This document shows, piece after piece, positions 36,196-46,005 of a stretch of 64,000 nt of DNA (positions are counted from its first letter, which is position 1; every line of letters starts with the position of its first letter). The translations under genes were made by a program, and so were the position numbers. The stretch comes from Acidobacteriaceae bacterium (lineage in GTDB: Bacteria; Acidobacteriota; Terriglobia; Terriglobales; Acidobacteriaceae). Under the pieces are notes generated by a model. It was given only the letters and a program-made list of their open reading frames with translations. It was not told the origin of the DNA and did not search any database. The stretch covers positions 248,001 to 312,000 of the forward strand of contig JAOAPN010000004.1 of assembly GCA_025462885.1 (NCBI GenBank), written 5' to 3'.

Positions 36196-38541
36196 ATGAA
36201 GAAGCTGCTGGGCCTACTCGTTTTGCTGGTCATCCCCAGTCTGGGACAGGTTCGTAGCACCCGCGCTGATCAAATCGGCTACGCGGATAAATCACCGGGA
36301 GCGGCAGAGACGAAGCCTCCCGAAGCTCAGACCCCGGGCCCCGTTTCCCCATCGCCGGGTCTAGTGCAGAGAGGTTCCACAACGGCCGTCGATCGTGATG
36401 ATCAGTTGCGACTGACCCTCAATCCGGAGCAATTTGGTGCAGCCGGCAATGGCTCGGGAGAGAACGGCGACGACTGTGCCGCCATCAACCGGGCAATCCA
36501 AAATGCGGCTCTCGGGTCCGGCATGAATACTCCGAAGGTCCTGCATCTGAATGGGCGCAACTACAGATGCACGACAGCAAACTACCAGGTCCTGATGCCG
36601 CGTGACTTTGGGGACTACTCCCGAACCTCGGCGGGTGCGGGAGCGCAGTTTTCTCTCAACATCGTGAATGGGTCGATCCAAAGCTGCGAGGTCTCGGGCG
36701 GAAGCGGCTATAATCCGAACGGCTGGGTGATCGGACAGATTAAGGATGCGACGTATCGTGGTTCAGGAGGCTCCGTATACGCCGTCACGGATAAGAACGG
36801 CATTCCAGTTCCAAGTTCATGCGTGGTCGATAGCGGCGGAGTCAACTATCCGCCGACCGGAGTCGACGTCTACTCTTTCGCGCAGGGATCGGACGGGGCC
36901 GCTGTTCTGGGAACTTTGTCGAACGGGGCGTTTACCTCAGCCGAAGCCGTTTCTAACGGTACCGGGATGCCGAATGGAAACGGCTATCAATCGTTCGCTT
37001 TCGGACTTCCGACAGGGCTCGTTTGTAAGACCAAACCTCAATTTGCGGGTACGGTCGGGACATCAGGTCTCAGTACAAGTGCCCTGGCAAAAGTTGTTGT
37101 CACGGCGCCGGGATCGGGATGCGTTTACAACGGGAATATCTTGGCAAAGGTTCCGATCTGGGTAGGAGAATCAACACATCGCGGCACAGCGCAAGCGACC
37201 AACATTGCCCCGTCTCCTGCCCTGACGATCGGCTGTGCCATCCAGCTTCGTGCCGGAGTCAGCATCGAAGGCGACGGCGGTACCATTCAGACCGATTGGC
37301 AGACCGGCATCTACGGCGCAAACCAGATCGTAGCTTTGTGTGATGCCTATGGGAATCAGGCAGAAAACATCTCTATCCGAAACGTTCATCTCTCGGCTCC
37401 CGCCGGGATCTGGCTATCGGGATCGACCAATAATTTCGTCGTTGAAAATATTATCGAGCGGTACGCCACTCCGAAGATTCAGGCTCCCAAAACCTACATT
37501 CCCGGTTCGGGAGGAGGCCTGTTCTTCTATGCTGCGCAGACTGGTCCCGGCACCGTCATCGACAACATCTCGAACTATGCCTCCGGTGGGATCGTAGTGG
37601 GCGGCCAATATACGGGACGAGGCGAGTTCGGACAGGGCTCCATCGGGGGAATCAACGTCTCGAATAACGGAACCATATACACCTATCAGTTTGGCGGTGC
37701 CGCGGATGGGTTGGTGATCAACAACTTCCGGCAGTATCAACAAAACGGGAATAACTACAACCCCGGCCTCGATCAGTTCTTTGAGAAGTTCGTATGGCAT
37801 GCGGACTTTACTCCCTCTGCAACTGCCGCCGCGTCAAATGGACAGGGCGTCTGCCCAACGACACTGCTGCCAGATATCCGCTCCATCGACTATCAGTTTG
37901 GAATGAACAATACGACCAGATTTGAGTGTTACCGGGGCATATCGGATCGCGCGATCACGATTCTTTCGAGGTCGCCGTACGTGTCGCAGAACGTGACCAT
38001 CACAAATGTATGGCAGGAAAAAAGCTATCGCTCTCCTATCATCGCCAGCGTCACGAACAGTCGATTCAGCATGGTCAATATGGCTGCTCTCGGAACCGCA
38101 TATAAGGATCCCTACATCGCACCCGGGACAAAAGCGATTGCTGTCATCGAAAGTCCCACAGGCCTGCCGACCGGTCCGGTCAATCATTTCGAGGGCATCG
38201 CCAACGCAGACGTAGCGCATTCTTACTTCACGACCACTCTGCTCGGCACGTCGTTTTCAGAGAACCGTACCGCCTCTTCTTCCTGGGCGATGGTGTCCGG
38301 AATGCCCAGTGGTGGCAGGATGATCACGGTGCAGAACACGTTCAGCACTGCCGGCTCGATGAAGTTCAAGCACGATCTCGGCACCCCCAACCCGATCAGC
38401 AACTGTTATTCGACGAACGGAACAAGCGTCCCCGCCGTCACTCTCATCCCTGGAGATCTCAACAACGTTGCAGTAACGTCGGCGTCCGCCGCAACCGTCG
38501 TCTGCATCTTCCAATTCGCCCCTGCACCCGGAGGATATTAG
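36196..38541 (+). CDS. Secreted right-handed beta-helix (pectate-lyase-like) protein
   Basis: The 781-residue protein has a signal peptide (MKKLLGLLVLLVIPSLG) and a proline-rich linker. The segment FGAAGNGSGENGDDCAAINR at about residue 76 is the start of the pectate-lyase-superfamily fold (usual form FGAKGDG-DDT-AI). Repeated short strands such as ISIRNVHLSAPAGIWL and NFVVENIIERYA follow in the middle, as in beta-helix coils. Such proteins in EPS loci are often lyases, hydrolases, epimerases or matrix proteins. No catalytic residues could be assigned. The gene is coupled to the following secreted protein, two bases apart. Confidence 0.72.
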   Translation: MKKLLGLLVLLVIPSLGQVRSTRADQIGYADKSPGAAETKPPEAQTPGPVSPSPGLVQRGSTTAVDRDDQLRLTLNPEQFGAAGNGSGENGDDCAAINRAIQNAALGSGMNTPKVLHLNGRNYRCTTANYQVLMPRDFGDYSRTSAGAGAQFSLNIVNGSIQSCEVSGGSGYNPNGWVIGQIKDATYRGSGGSVYAVTDKNGIPVPSSCVVDSGGVNYPPTGVDVYSFAQGSDGAAVLGTLSNGAFTSAEAVSNGTGMPNGNGYQSFAFGLPTGLVCKTKPQFAGTVGTSGLSTSALAKVVVTAPGSGCVYNGNILAKVPIWVGESTHRGTAQATNIAPSPALTIGCAIQLRAGVSIEGDGGTIQTDWQTGIYGANQIVALCDAYGNQAENISIRNVHLSAPAGIWLSGSTNNFVVENIIERYATPKIQAPKTYIPGSGGGLFFYAAQTGPGTVIDNISNYASGGIVVGGQYTGRGEFGQGSIGGINVSNNGTIYTYQFGGAADGLVINNFRQYQQNGNNYNPGLDQFFEKFVWHADFTPSATAAASNGQGVCPTTLLPDIRSIDYQFGMNNTTRFECYRGISDRAITILSRSPYVSQNVTITNVWQEKSYRSPIIASVTNSRFSMVNMAALGTAYKDPYIAPGTKAIAVIESPTGLPTGPVNHFEGIANADVAHSYFTTTLLGTSFSENRTASSSWAMVSGMPSGGRMITVQNTFSTAGSMKFKHDLGTPNPISNCYSTNGTSVPAVTLIPGDLNNVAVTSASAATVVCIFQFAPAPGGY

Positions 38542-38543
38542 GG

Positions 38544-41219
38544 ATGAGGAAGTTGCTCGGGGCTGTGCTTCTGCTCGCGTCTCTCGGGCAGGTAGCGCCT
38601 GCCCAGACGACGCCTATACAACTCCCTGCGAACTGGGCAAAGCCTCATCCCTATGACACTTCCAACTCCGCATTCAGGGAAGGAGCGTTTCTCGTCCCTG
38701 TCCGGTCGAGCCAGATGGGGATCGTCTTCACCATTCCTGCCACGGTTGGGACCCCGCCAGTGCCGGTGCAGTCCACCAGTGCTGAGATAAAGAATGCGGC
38801 AGGCATCGTGATTCGCAAGCTCTGGCAGAATCGCGCCTACGCTCCAGGCCAGCACGGAGAGATCTGGGATGGCCTCGATGACTACGGCATTGCGGCAACC
38901 GGCGGCCCCTTTACGCCGTTGCTCCAGTACAACGGCGTCCAGTACAAGTGGGACGGTGTGATGGCGAATACCAGTCCAAATCTCACTGCAGTGGATTCAT
39001 GGTCAGGAGTCGGAGGCCTCTTCCCGTACGATCTCGTCTCAATTGGCGGAACGGGATTTACCGCAGAGGGCTACAACGAGGGCGGCTACAACGCGGTCGC
39101 TTTTCCGATAGCGACGCCCTCGCTCAAAGTGAAGCTGCTGCTCCCCCAGGCCATCGGCGGAGCGATGTTTCTTCGCGCCGCTACCGATGGCAATCTCATC
39201 TACTACGTCAGCATCATCCATGCCACGCCAACTCTCACCCGGAGCTGGATCATTGCGGTGGACCCAAAGGGGTATCTGCATAACTTCTCTGCTGGAACCG
39301 TCCTGCCGAGGGCTTATTACACGAACGCAGTCACACCCCAAAATTACCGCTACCTTATCGCGCAAGCTGCCGACGTCACCGCGAACGACCGGGGATTCAT
39401 CACTGGCGTCGCCGTACAGAGGCATGGAAATTTACTTGCTTCTGCTCACGGCAAACGCAGCACCGCACCCAACGAAAACGTCATCCGCCTATTCGACAAG
39501 CTGACCGGAGCTCCCATCGCCGGATCGGCAGGGTCTATCGCGATTGCAGATCCTCAGCGTATGGCGTTCGACCTCTCCGGTAATCTCTGGGTGCTCTCGG
39601 GCGATGGCCGGGCCGGAGACAAGCTATCCAAAGTATCCGGCGTCGGATCGACCAACATCGTTTCCACACCCATCAGCGGCCTCAGCAATCCGGTTGCCCT
39701 TGCGATCAGTCCCGTCTTCGGCGATCTGTTTGTTGCGGATGGCGGAGCGAATCAGCAGATCTTCGAGTACAACGTCAGCAGAAACAAGCTTGTACGGACC
39801 CTTGGTGTACCTGGAGGCTACGGGGTCGGAGACACCTGCAACTCGGCCATGTCGCCGTACAAATTCTATTTCGACTACGGAGGAATGGACGTGAGCCGCC
39901 AAGCCGACGAGGTCGCGGGCCAGCTCGATACTTTCCTCAATGCCGACGACGATGGGAACCTCCAAGTGGGTGATAATTCCACCGGGCAAATTCTCTTTTA
40001 TAGCCTGTCGAAGAACGCTTGGCGCTATAGCAAACGAGTGATGTACCAGTCCTGGCAGCGTACGATTGCGGCGGCAGTAAACGATCCAACTCGGCTGTTC
40101 GCAGGTCAGGCCGCGATGATGGAGATCACTCGCGATTGGTCGAAGGATCTCGTTCCGGGCGACCCCGATCCAGCGCTTGGAGGTAACGGAGCCTGGACTG
40201 CCTCGCATTATTGGCTGCCGTGCATTATCTCCGCGGTGGGATTCCCAAAATCGCTCCTCATTCCACATATCCGAGAGGTTTGGAAGAGCCCTTCGAACGG
40301 GAATACCTACGCTCTGGTCGGTGATATTTTGAACAAATTTGTGTGGACGATCCTCAACCCGAACGGGAGTGTAACTTCGGCGCACGAACTGATGCCGAAT
40401 ATTGCGGGCTTCTCGTATATATCTCCCAACGGCGATCAGATCTTCGTTCAGCAAGGTCGAGCGACCACGGGATACGTCTTCCCGCGATCCCATCTCACCG
40501 GCTACGACTCCGCCAACATGCCACTCTACGGGCCGCTGGATAAAGGTGTGCCCGTGACCATTGACCACGCGCACGGTGAGCCACTGGGAACATTCCTCGT
40601 CTCCGATCCGACCAGCGGCGGGATCACGGCGGTCTACGACCCGAATGTAAATCATGACGTCTCAGGAAAGACCCCGGCCTTTCATTTGGGTGGGATCCTG
40701 CCGGGTAGGACGTCGTTTGCCTGGACCGCGATGCCGCAGAAGGACATCGCCTGGACCGACGGTGACGGCAGCTTTCCTGCGGCCGATCTCTCCCACCTCG
40801 CACAGGAGGGTAGCGAGGTTCACACGGTGGATAGGGAAATCTTCGCAATGTATGCGGGCAATTACGCTGCCTGGGGATGCCAGTTCTTCCACTACCACGA
40901 GGACGGTCTGTTCATCGGCCAGTTCGGGTATATGACCCGGTTCTCCGCCACGCCGAACGGACAGGACTCCTGGGGAATTAACGGAATTCCCAACGTGGCT
41001 ACCGGAGAGAATAAAGCGCCGGGTTTCTGCGGAGATGTCGGTGTCTTCAAGGCGTTCCGGGTCGGAACCCATATCAAGATCATTCATGGCGACGAGAGTT
41101 ATTTCCCCGGCCTGCATGAGTGGGATATCTCCGGCCTGGACACGATTACGGAGTTGAGCGCGACCGGAGCGATGGGAAGTACCCTGACCCTGTCCAGAGT
41201 CCCGCATCATGATCAGTAG
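38544..41219 (+). CDS. Large secreted protein with beta-propeller-like (NHL-type) region
   Basis: The 891-residue protein has a signal peptide (MRKLLGAVLLLASLGQVAPA). Near residue 110, GEIWDGLDDYGIAATGG resembles the FlgD-like Ig fold found in secreted proteins. In the middle, IAIADPQRMAFDLSGNLWVL and LSNPVALAISPVFGDLFVAD are NHL/Vgb-type propeller repeats. The C-terminal third is unlike anything recognised. There is no membrane helix or obvious surface anchor. Its start lies two bases after the beta-helix gene's stop, with GGAGG inside that gene's last codons, so they are made together and may act on the same polymer. Function unknown. Confidence 0.6.
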   Translation: MRKLLGAVLLLASLGQVAPAQTTPIQLPANWAKPHPYDTSNSAFREGAFLVPVRSSQMGIVFTIPATVGTPPVPVQSTSAEIKNAAGIVIRKLWQNRAYAPGQHGEIWDGLDDYGIAATGGPFTPLLQYNGVQYKWDGVMANTSPNLTAVDSWSGVGGLFPYDLVSIGGTGFTAEGYNEGGYNAVAFPIATPSLKVKLLLPQAIGGAMFLRAATDGNLIYYVSIIHATPTLTRSWIIAVDPKGYLHNFSAGTVLPRAYYTNAVTPQNYRYLIAQAADVTANDRGFITGVAVQRHGNLLASAHGKRSTAPNENVIRLFDKLTGAPIAGSAGSIAIADPQRMAFDLSGNLWVLSGDGRAGDKLSKVSGVGSTNIVSTPISGLSNPVALAISPVFGDLFVADGGANQQIFEYNVSRNKLVRTLGVPGGYGVGDTCNSAMSPYKFYFDYGGMDVSRQADEVAGQLDTFLNADDDGNLQVGDNSTGQILFYSLSKNAWRYSKRVMYQSWQRTIAAAVNDPTRLFAGQAAMMEITRDWSKDLVPGDPDPALGGNGAWTASHYWLPCIISAVGFPKSLLIPHIREVWKSPSNGNTYALVGDILNKFVWTILNPNGSVTSAHELMPNIAGFSYISPNGDQIFVQQGRATTGYVFPRSHLTGYDSANMPLYGPLDKGVPVTIDHAHGEPLGTFLVSDPTSGGITAVYDPNVNHDVSGKTPAFHLGGILPGRTSFAWTAMPQKDIAWTDGDGSFPAADLSHLAQEGSEVHTVDREIFAMYAGNYAAWGCQFFHYHEDGLFIGQFGYMTRFSATPNGQDSWGINGIPNVATGENKAPGFCGDVGVFKAFRVGTHIKIIHGDESYFPGLHEWDISGLDTITELSATGAMGSTLTLSRVPHHDQ

Positions 41220-41377
41220 CTCAATCGCAACGCTTCTCTATAATGAAGAGGTATCCCGACTCCGAGCACCTCGCCCGCGTGGTATCTGCCAGCCCTGATG
41301 CCGTCGACTGTCATCGAAACAGACCTAACCCACAACGATTTGCGCTTGCGCTTCGTGTCATGCTCCTGAGGACTCCC

Positions 41378-42802
41378 ATGGTTAGCAACAGAAGAAGCTT
41401 CCGCGCGCTCTACGATCAGATCGCAGTGAAGGCTCGCGCGCTGCTTCATTACTTCACTGCCCAGGGTGTCACGATCGCGGCAAACCTCCTCTACGGTTTG
41501 CTCTGCGTCCGTCTGCTGCCGTCGTCGGAGTATGCCAAGTTCGTCGTCCTCTTTGGTGTTCAGGGAACGCTGGTCGTCCTGATGGATGTCAACTTTTCAG
41601 GAGCTCTGATTCCACTCATCGGCGATCGCATCGATAACCGCAAACTCATCGCAGACTATGTCGCATCGCTGCGTCAACTCTCTTATTGGGCCTTCGCCCT
41701 GGTGGGTGCAGGAACGATCGTCTGCTATCCCTTCCTGGTCAAACACAGGAACTGGAACTGGACAATCGTCGCATCGATGATTCTGATCCTGCTTCTATCG
41801 ACATGGTTTGTGCGCATTGGCTCAGCCTACGGCACGGTCCTGATTCTGCTGCGCCAGCGGCCCCTCTGGTATCGAGCGCAGATGATCTCGAGCGTTGGAA
41901 CCTTGATCGTTCTCGGAGTCTTTTGGAAGCTTCACCTGCTCGGGCCTTTCATCGCAATCCTGATTAATGTAGGCGGACTTGTCTATGTCGGCGCGAACTA
42001 CTTTCTGAATGCCCGCCGTCTTCTCGGAGTTCCCGGAACCCCCACCCCCGAGCTGCAGCGCGCAATCGTTGGCCTTGCGATGCCGAACGTCCCGCAGGCC
42101 ATCTTCTATGCGCTTCAGGGGCAGATTTCGCTCTTCCTGATCACCTACTTCGGGCACACGCAGGGAGTGTCGAGCGTAGGCGCGCTGGCGAGGCTTGGAC
42201 AGATCTTCGTCATCTTCAAGCAGGGAAATATGTTGTTCGTCGAGCCGTACTTCGCCAAACTGCCCAAGGCGAGAATGCGTTCGAGCTACACCATCACCCT
42301 GGCGATCACCGCCGCCATCAGTCTCACCGTGATGCAGGTAAGCTTCTCCTTCCCGCAGGCCCTGCTGTGGCTGTTAGGGCCGCAGTACAGCAGCCTCACA
42401 ACAGAGGTTCAACTGGCAGTCGGTGCAGGTGCGGTCAGCTTCTTCAGTTCGGTGCTGTGGAGCATCCACTCCGCGCGCAAGTTTGTGTACTGGTGGAACG
42501 TGGGCCTCAGCATCGCCCTCACCATCGGTGTGCAGATTCTCTTCATCGTCAAGGCTGATATGAGCACGGTAAGAGGGGTGCTCATGCTGACCCTTGCGAC
42601 CAACGTGGCTTCACTCTTTATCAACGTTCTCTCGGGCGCTTACGGCTTCGTGAAGGGCGGAAGAGAGACGGAACAGCAGCCTGTTCTGATCCCCGAGAGC
42701 ACCGTCGAAGCTGAGGCCTACATGGACCTCTATCCGATAGAGGATGGGACGGACGGCAGCGAAATGCTCACCGCGGCGTCGAAAAAGATCGAGCCGAAGT
42801 GA
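41378..42802 (+). CDS. Wzx-like lipid-linked oligosaccharide flippase
   Basis: The 474-residue protein has about 12 hydrophobic segments arranged as in the MATE/MOP superfamily Wzx group: FTAQGVTIAANLLYGLLCVR at the start, YAKFVVLFGVQGTLVVLMDV next, and repeated pairs of helices to about residue 435. A polar C-terminal tail of about 40 residues follows. It should flip the undecaprenyl-linked repeat unit to the periplasm. The frame is open from 41243, but ATG 41378, with GAGGA six bases before it, gives the expected N-terminus. It is in the same direction as the secreted pair and converges with the GT-C-like gene. Confidence 0.8.
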   Translation: MVSNRRSFRALYDQIAVKARALLHYFTAQGVTIAANLLYGLLCVRLLPSSEYAKFVVLFGVQGTLVVLMDVNFSGALIPLIGDRIDNRKLIADYVASLRQLSYWAFALVGAGTIVCYPFLVKHRNWNWTIVASMILILLLSTWFVRIGSAYGTVLILLRQRPLWYRAQMISSVGTLIVLGVFWKLHLLGPFIAILINVGGLVYVGANYFLNARRLLGVPGTPTPELQRAIVGLAMPNVPQAIFYALQGQISLFLITYFGHTQGVSSVGALARLGQIFVIFKQGNMLFVEPYFAKLPKARMRSSYTITLAITAAISLTVMQVSFSFPQALLWLLGPQYSSLTTEVQLAVGAGAVSFFSSVLWSIHSARKFVYWWNVGLSIALTIGVQILFIVKADMSTVRGVLMLTLATNVASLFINVLSGAYGFVKGGRETEQQPVLIPESTVEAEAYMDLYPIEDGTDGSEMLTAASKKIEPK

Positions 42803-42881
42803 GCGACAGATAACTAGAGCGGATTCCCCATCGCTGTAGAGTCGATTGCCTTACGCGAAGCGTCCAAATACCCCACGAAGT

Positions 42882-42906
42882 GGCGCCCGCCCGGCGTCAG
42901 GGCGCC
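42882..42906. terminator. Hairpin between convergent genes
   Basis: GGCGCCC (42882-42888) and GGGCGCC (42900-42906) form a 7-base stem around an 11-base loop, between the ends of the flippase gene and the leftward membrane-protein gene. There is no clear T-run on either side, so it is a weak candidate for a bidirectional terminator. Confidence 0.35.
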
Positions 42907-43000
42907 TTGGCAGGTGCCTTCCTTCAACTCTATACCTTCCAGGAATCCGCTATAGCAGCCATTGTTAGGCAGCCGATCCAAAGACGTTCTGCCGCCTGAA

Positions 43001-44599
43001 TCAGGGCATCAATACGCGGTAAAGATAGAAGTGTCCATTCGCATGAACAAGCCGGTCGGCGAGATCGTCGCGCCTGGCTGAGGTCAGGTAGTACTCTCCG
43101 CCAAAGCTTTTTCTGATCTCATCCAGTTGCGTTGCGGTGAGTTGAGGATAGTTTTTTTGAACCTCGGTCACCGTATCGACTCCAACGGAATGGAAGTCAC
43201 CACCGTTCGTCGCGCGATAGCGGTAAAACCACTCGACGACCAGACCGTTATGCGGATTCCTTCGGAAGCTCACCATGGGCGCCCGCTCTGCTTCGAGAGG
43301 GAAATCATCCATCCAAGGCGGAGCGATGACGACCGCGCTGATGGGTGTATTCGCCTTGATCCAGCCCGTCATCTCCTGATAGGGACTCGTCTCGTGTCGC
43401 AGGAAATGTCCCCACGAAGTGGCAAATTGCTGGACAAAAAACTTATCGCTTCGAACCAGCCCCATCGAGAAGGTGCAGCCGATAAAGACCACCGCCACAA
43501 CTGCTAAAGCAGCAAACTTCGAGACCGGACTCTCTGGGGCGAAGTATGCAGACGTACTCACTCCAGACACAGCATCGACCACAAGCTTGGGCAGCACGAG
43601 ACAGCAGAGAAAAAAGATAAGAACATCTGCGACGCGGAACGGATAGGTCTTGAGGTACACAAAGAAATTAAGCTCTCGCGCTATGACACCGAACGCGACC
43701 TCGAGCATCAGCACAGCCATGAAGACGCTGAAGAATCTCCTCATCGCAGGAGTGACCATAGACTTCAGACCCAACACAGTAAGCCCCGCCAGCAGGATCA
43801 GCTTCAGTAGCACACGCCATCCGCCGAAATGCCTCGGATCAAGGTGATGGGGATTGCGAAAGACAACAATGAGCCAATCCGGACTGGGTACGCTGGCCCC
43901 CACGGCGGAGACCCCCGCATACTTCCATGCGAACCAGGCCATCGGCAGGCTCAGGCCCAATGTAAGCAGCGCCGGCTGCAGAAATGCTTTGAGTCCACGC
44001 TCCCGCTGCGACACGAACAGTGCACCATAGAAGGCAAGCACGCCCCACAGTCCAACCGGTACATGAAACCAGAAGGCGAGGCCGCAGAAGAACGCTGCCA
44101 CGAACCGCCTTCCACGCAGCAATGATTCAAGAGCCAGAAAGATCGCAGCGTAAGCCAGGCATTTGCCTTCGCCGCCGCCCAGAATCCATTCCCCCACGCC
44201 CATCGATTGGCCTTGCCACACCCAGTAAAACAGCCCGCAGGCCAACCCGTAGCGCGGAACATTCATGGCGCGAGCCAGTCTCACGATGGCATAGAAGACA
44301 ACGGCCCAGACGATTAACCGCGCGCTCATGGCGACAAGGATGCCGCTCTTCAGCCAGAGCCAGAGCGGGGCTAGCACCGACTTGAACAGGATCGAAAGAC
44401 TGTCCTCGTCATATCCAACTAGCTGGAGCCATTCCTGCGAAAGAAAAGAGTGATCGAAGACTCGTTTCAGACTGACCAGGCGAACCGGTTCGTCCGTCAA
44501 ATATTGAGGAATAAAATTCCGCACGAAAATGACGACGAGGGCAGGCACCACTCCCAGCCAATACTGTCTGCTGAACCGTTGACGAACACTGGCTGACAT
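43001..44599 (-). CDS. Multi-spanning membrane protein, GT-C-like
   Basis: The 532-residue protein has about 12 hydrophobic segments and a C-terminal soluble, probably extracytoplasmic region of about 130 residues. Early YLTDEPVRLVSLKRVFDHSF and GYDEDSLSILFK contain acidic residues in the first loop, as in GT-C glycosyltransferases. The soluble region has MTGWIKANTPISAVVIAPPW and EAERAPMVSFRRNPH, a pattern known from large membrane proteins of uncharacterised (DUF6798-like) type. Its place suggests it modifies or exports the glycan. GGAG seven bases before the ATG supports the start. The exact family is uncertain. Confidence 0.6.
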   Translation of the reverse strand: MSASVRQRFSRQYWLGVVPALVVIFVRNFIPQYLTDEPVRLVSLKRVFDHSFLSQEWLQLVGYDEDSLSILFKSVLAPLWLWLKSGILVAMSARLIVWAVVFYAIVRLARAMNVPRYGLACGLFYWVWQGQSMGVGEWILGGGEGKCLAYAAIFLALESLLRGRRFVAAFFCGLAFWFHVPVGLWGVLAFYGALFVSQRERGLKAFLQPALLTLGLSLPMAWFAWKYAGVSAVGASVPSPDWLIVVFRNPHHLDPRHFGGWRVLLKLILLAGLTVLGLKSMVTPAMRRFFSVFMAVLMLEVAFGVIARELNFFVYLKTYPFRVADVLIFFLCCLVLPKLVVDAVSGVSTSAYFAPESPVSKFAALAVVAVVFIGCTFSMGLVRSDKFFVQQFATSWGHFLRHETSPYQEMTGWIKANTPISAVVIAPPWMDDFPLEAERAPMVSFRRNPHNGLVVEWFYRYRATNGGDFHSVGVDTVTEVQKNYPQLTATQLDEIRKSFGGEYYLTSARRDDLADRLVHANGHFYLYRVLMP

Positions 44600-44740
44600 C
44601 TCTGTGCTCCATTCTCTTTTGGTAGGGGCGAGGCGTGGCTACCGCTAAAGTTGTAGTGCTTCAATATTGAAACCTGATAGCCAGAATATCTTGGGCAAAA
44701 TGCAGGGCTTGTCTAACAAAGTTTTCGTCGAGCGATCAGT

Positions 44741-45817
44741 TCACTCGACCTTAGGCGATTGAAGCTCGCGATTACGGTGCCGCAGTGCCAGAAAATCTTT
44801 CTGTGATCCCAGCAAGATGGCCCTTGTCAAACTGAACCGGGATATAAAAACAGTACAGACATAAGCAATGAATGAGACCACCACAAAAGCTGTAAGCGGA
44901 TGAAAAATGGATAGCCGGCCAAATCCAGGGAACCCGGGAAGAGGCTTGTGAATGAACATAATGCCCATCGACGCCGCGCCGATCTTCTCGAACATGCTGG
45001 TGATCGCTGGTGCAAGCAGGATGAGTTTGCTGACCCGGATCATCGCGACAATGCAGCAGGCAGCGAGAAGCAGCGACAGCACCGGAACGCCGTAAATTGC
45101 GCTCCGCATGTCGTACTGGATTGGTACATTCGCGTAGGCCAGCCATACCGTTGCAACCACTCCGAGTGTGGCAGCCAGCGTGACCCACCACCGGTCAAGC
45201 TCTGCCTTTTTCGCGTAGTACCCTGCGAGATAAAAAGGCAGCGCGGCCACTACGACGTTGAGATCAAGAGGCAGCGTAAACCGCGGAAACAGAACCGAAT
45301 TGACGTAGGCCAGGGCCATTGAGATCGTGGCCCATACAGCGATTGTGCCGGGCTTGCACTTCGACAGCAGCCAATTCGCAATCTGCTGTGTTGCAAAGAG
45401 ACACGTGATGAACCAGAAGACGCCATAGTCTCCGTGCAGACGGTCTCCTCCCCAGATCATGTCGGTAATGGTCTTCTGGATTGCTCCGCTCCCGGCGTGC
45501 GAGGCGCGATGAAGTTCCAGCGGAGCCAGCAGAAGAAGGAATGCGACATACGGGACGAGCAAATGAATACAGCGCTTTCGAAAGAAGCCTGCGTAGTCGC
45601 CTTGAATCTTATGCACATAGCCGCTCAGAAAGAAGAAGAACGGCATATGAAATGCATAAATGATGCGGCTCGGAAGGCCGCTCTCCAGATGGCCCAGCAC
45701 GACGAGCAGGATCCCGATACCTCTCGCAACGTCAATCCAGGCGATACGTTCAGGGCGTACTTCGCCTCGGGTGCTTTCGTGCATCGCGGTAGGCACGTTT
45801 GTGTGCATACTCTCCAT
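44741..45817 (-). CDS. Acyltransferase-3 family, fucose 4-O-acetylase-like
   Basis: The 358-residue protein opens IAWIDVARGIGILLVVLGHL and then has IIYAFHMPFFFFLSGYVHKI, the two motifs typical of the WcaF-unrelated fucose 4-O-acetylase/OatA-like subgroup. The motif FRKRCIHLLVPYVAFLLL follows. Nine or ten helices. It should acetylate a sugar of the EPS. The first ATG is used as start; later ATG codons at residues 4 and 12 are also possible. It precedes the GT-C-like gene by 141 bases in the same direction. Confidence 0.88.
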   Translation of the reverse strand: MESMHTNVPTAMHESTRGEVRPERIAWIDVARGIGILLVVLGHLESGLPSRIIYAFHMPFFFFLSGYVHKIQGDYAGFFRKRCIHLLVPYVAFLLLLAPLELHRASHAGSGAIQKTITDMIWGGDRLHGDYGVFWFITCLFATQQIANWLLSKCKPGTIAVWATISMALAYVNSVLFPRFTLPLDLNVVVAALPFYLAGYYAKKAELDRWWVTLAATLGVVATVWLAYANVPIQYDMRSAIYGVPVLSLLLAACCIVAMIRVSKLILLAPAITSMFEKIGAASMGIMFIHKPLPGFPGFGRLSIFHPLTAFVVVSFIAYVCTVFISRFSLTRAILLGSQKDFLALRHRNRELQSPKVE

Positions 45818-46005
45818 ATTGGCAGAAAAGTTGATCGGCAGTTTCCGTATTTGGAAAAGAACTTGATAAGGTTAGTCAGAGTTTACAGGGCGCGATTCCA
45901 GGCGCATTGCCATCCGAGTATCGCCATTCGCGTCGGGATCTCTCTTGCCTATTGCGATGGGCTAGTTGTTTGTAATTCAGCGTCGGCTACAGCGAAGGGC
46001 TTGGA

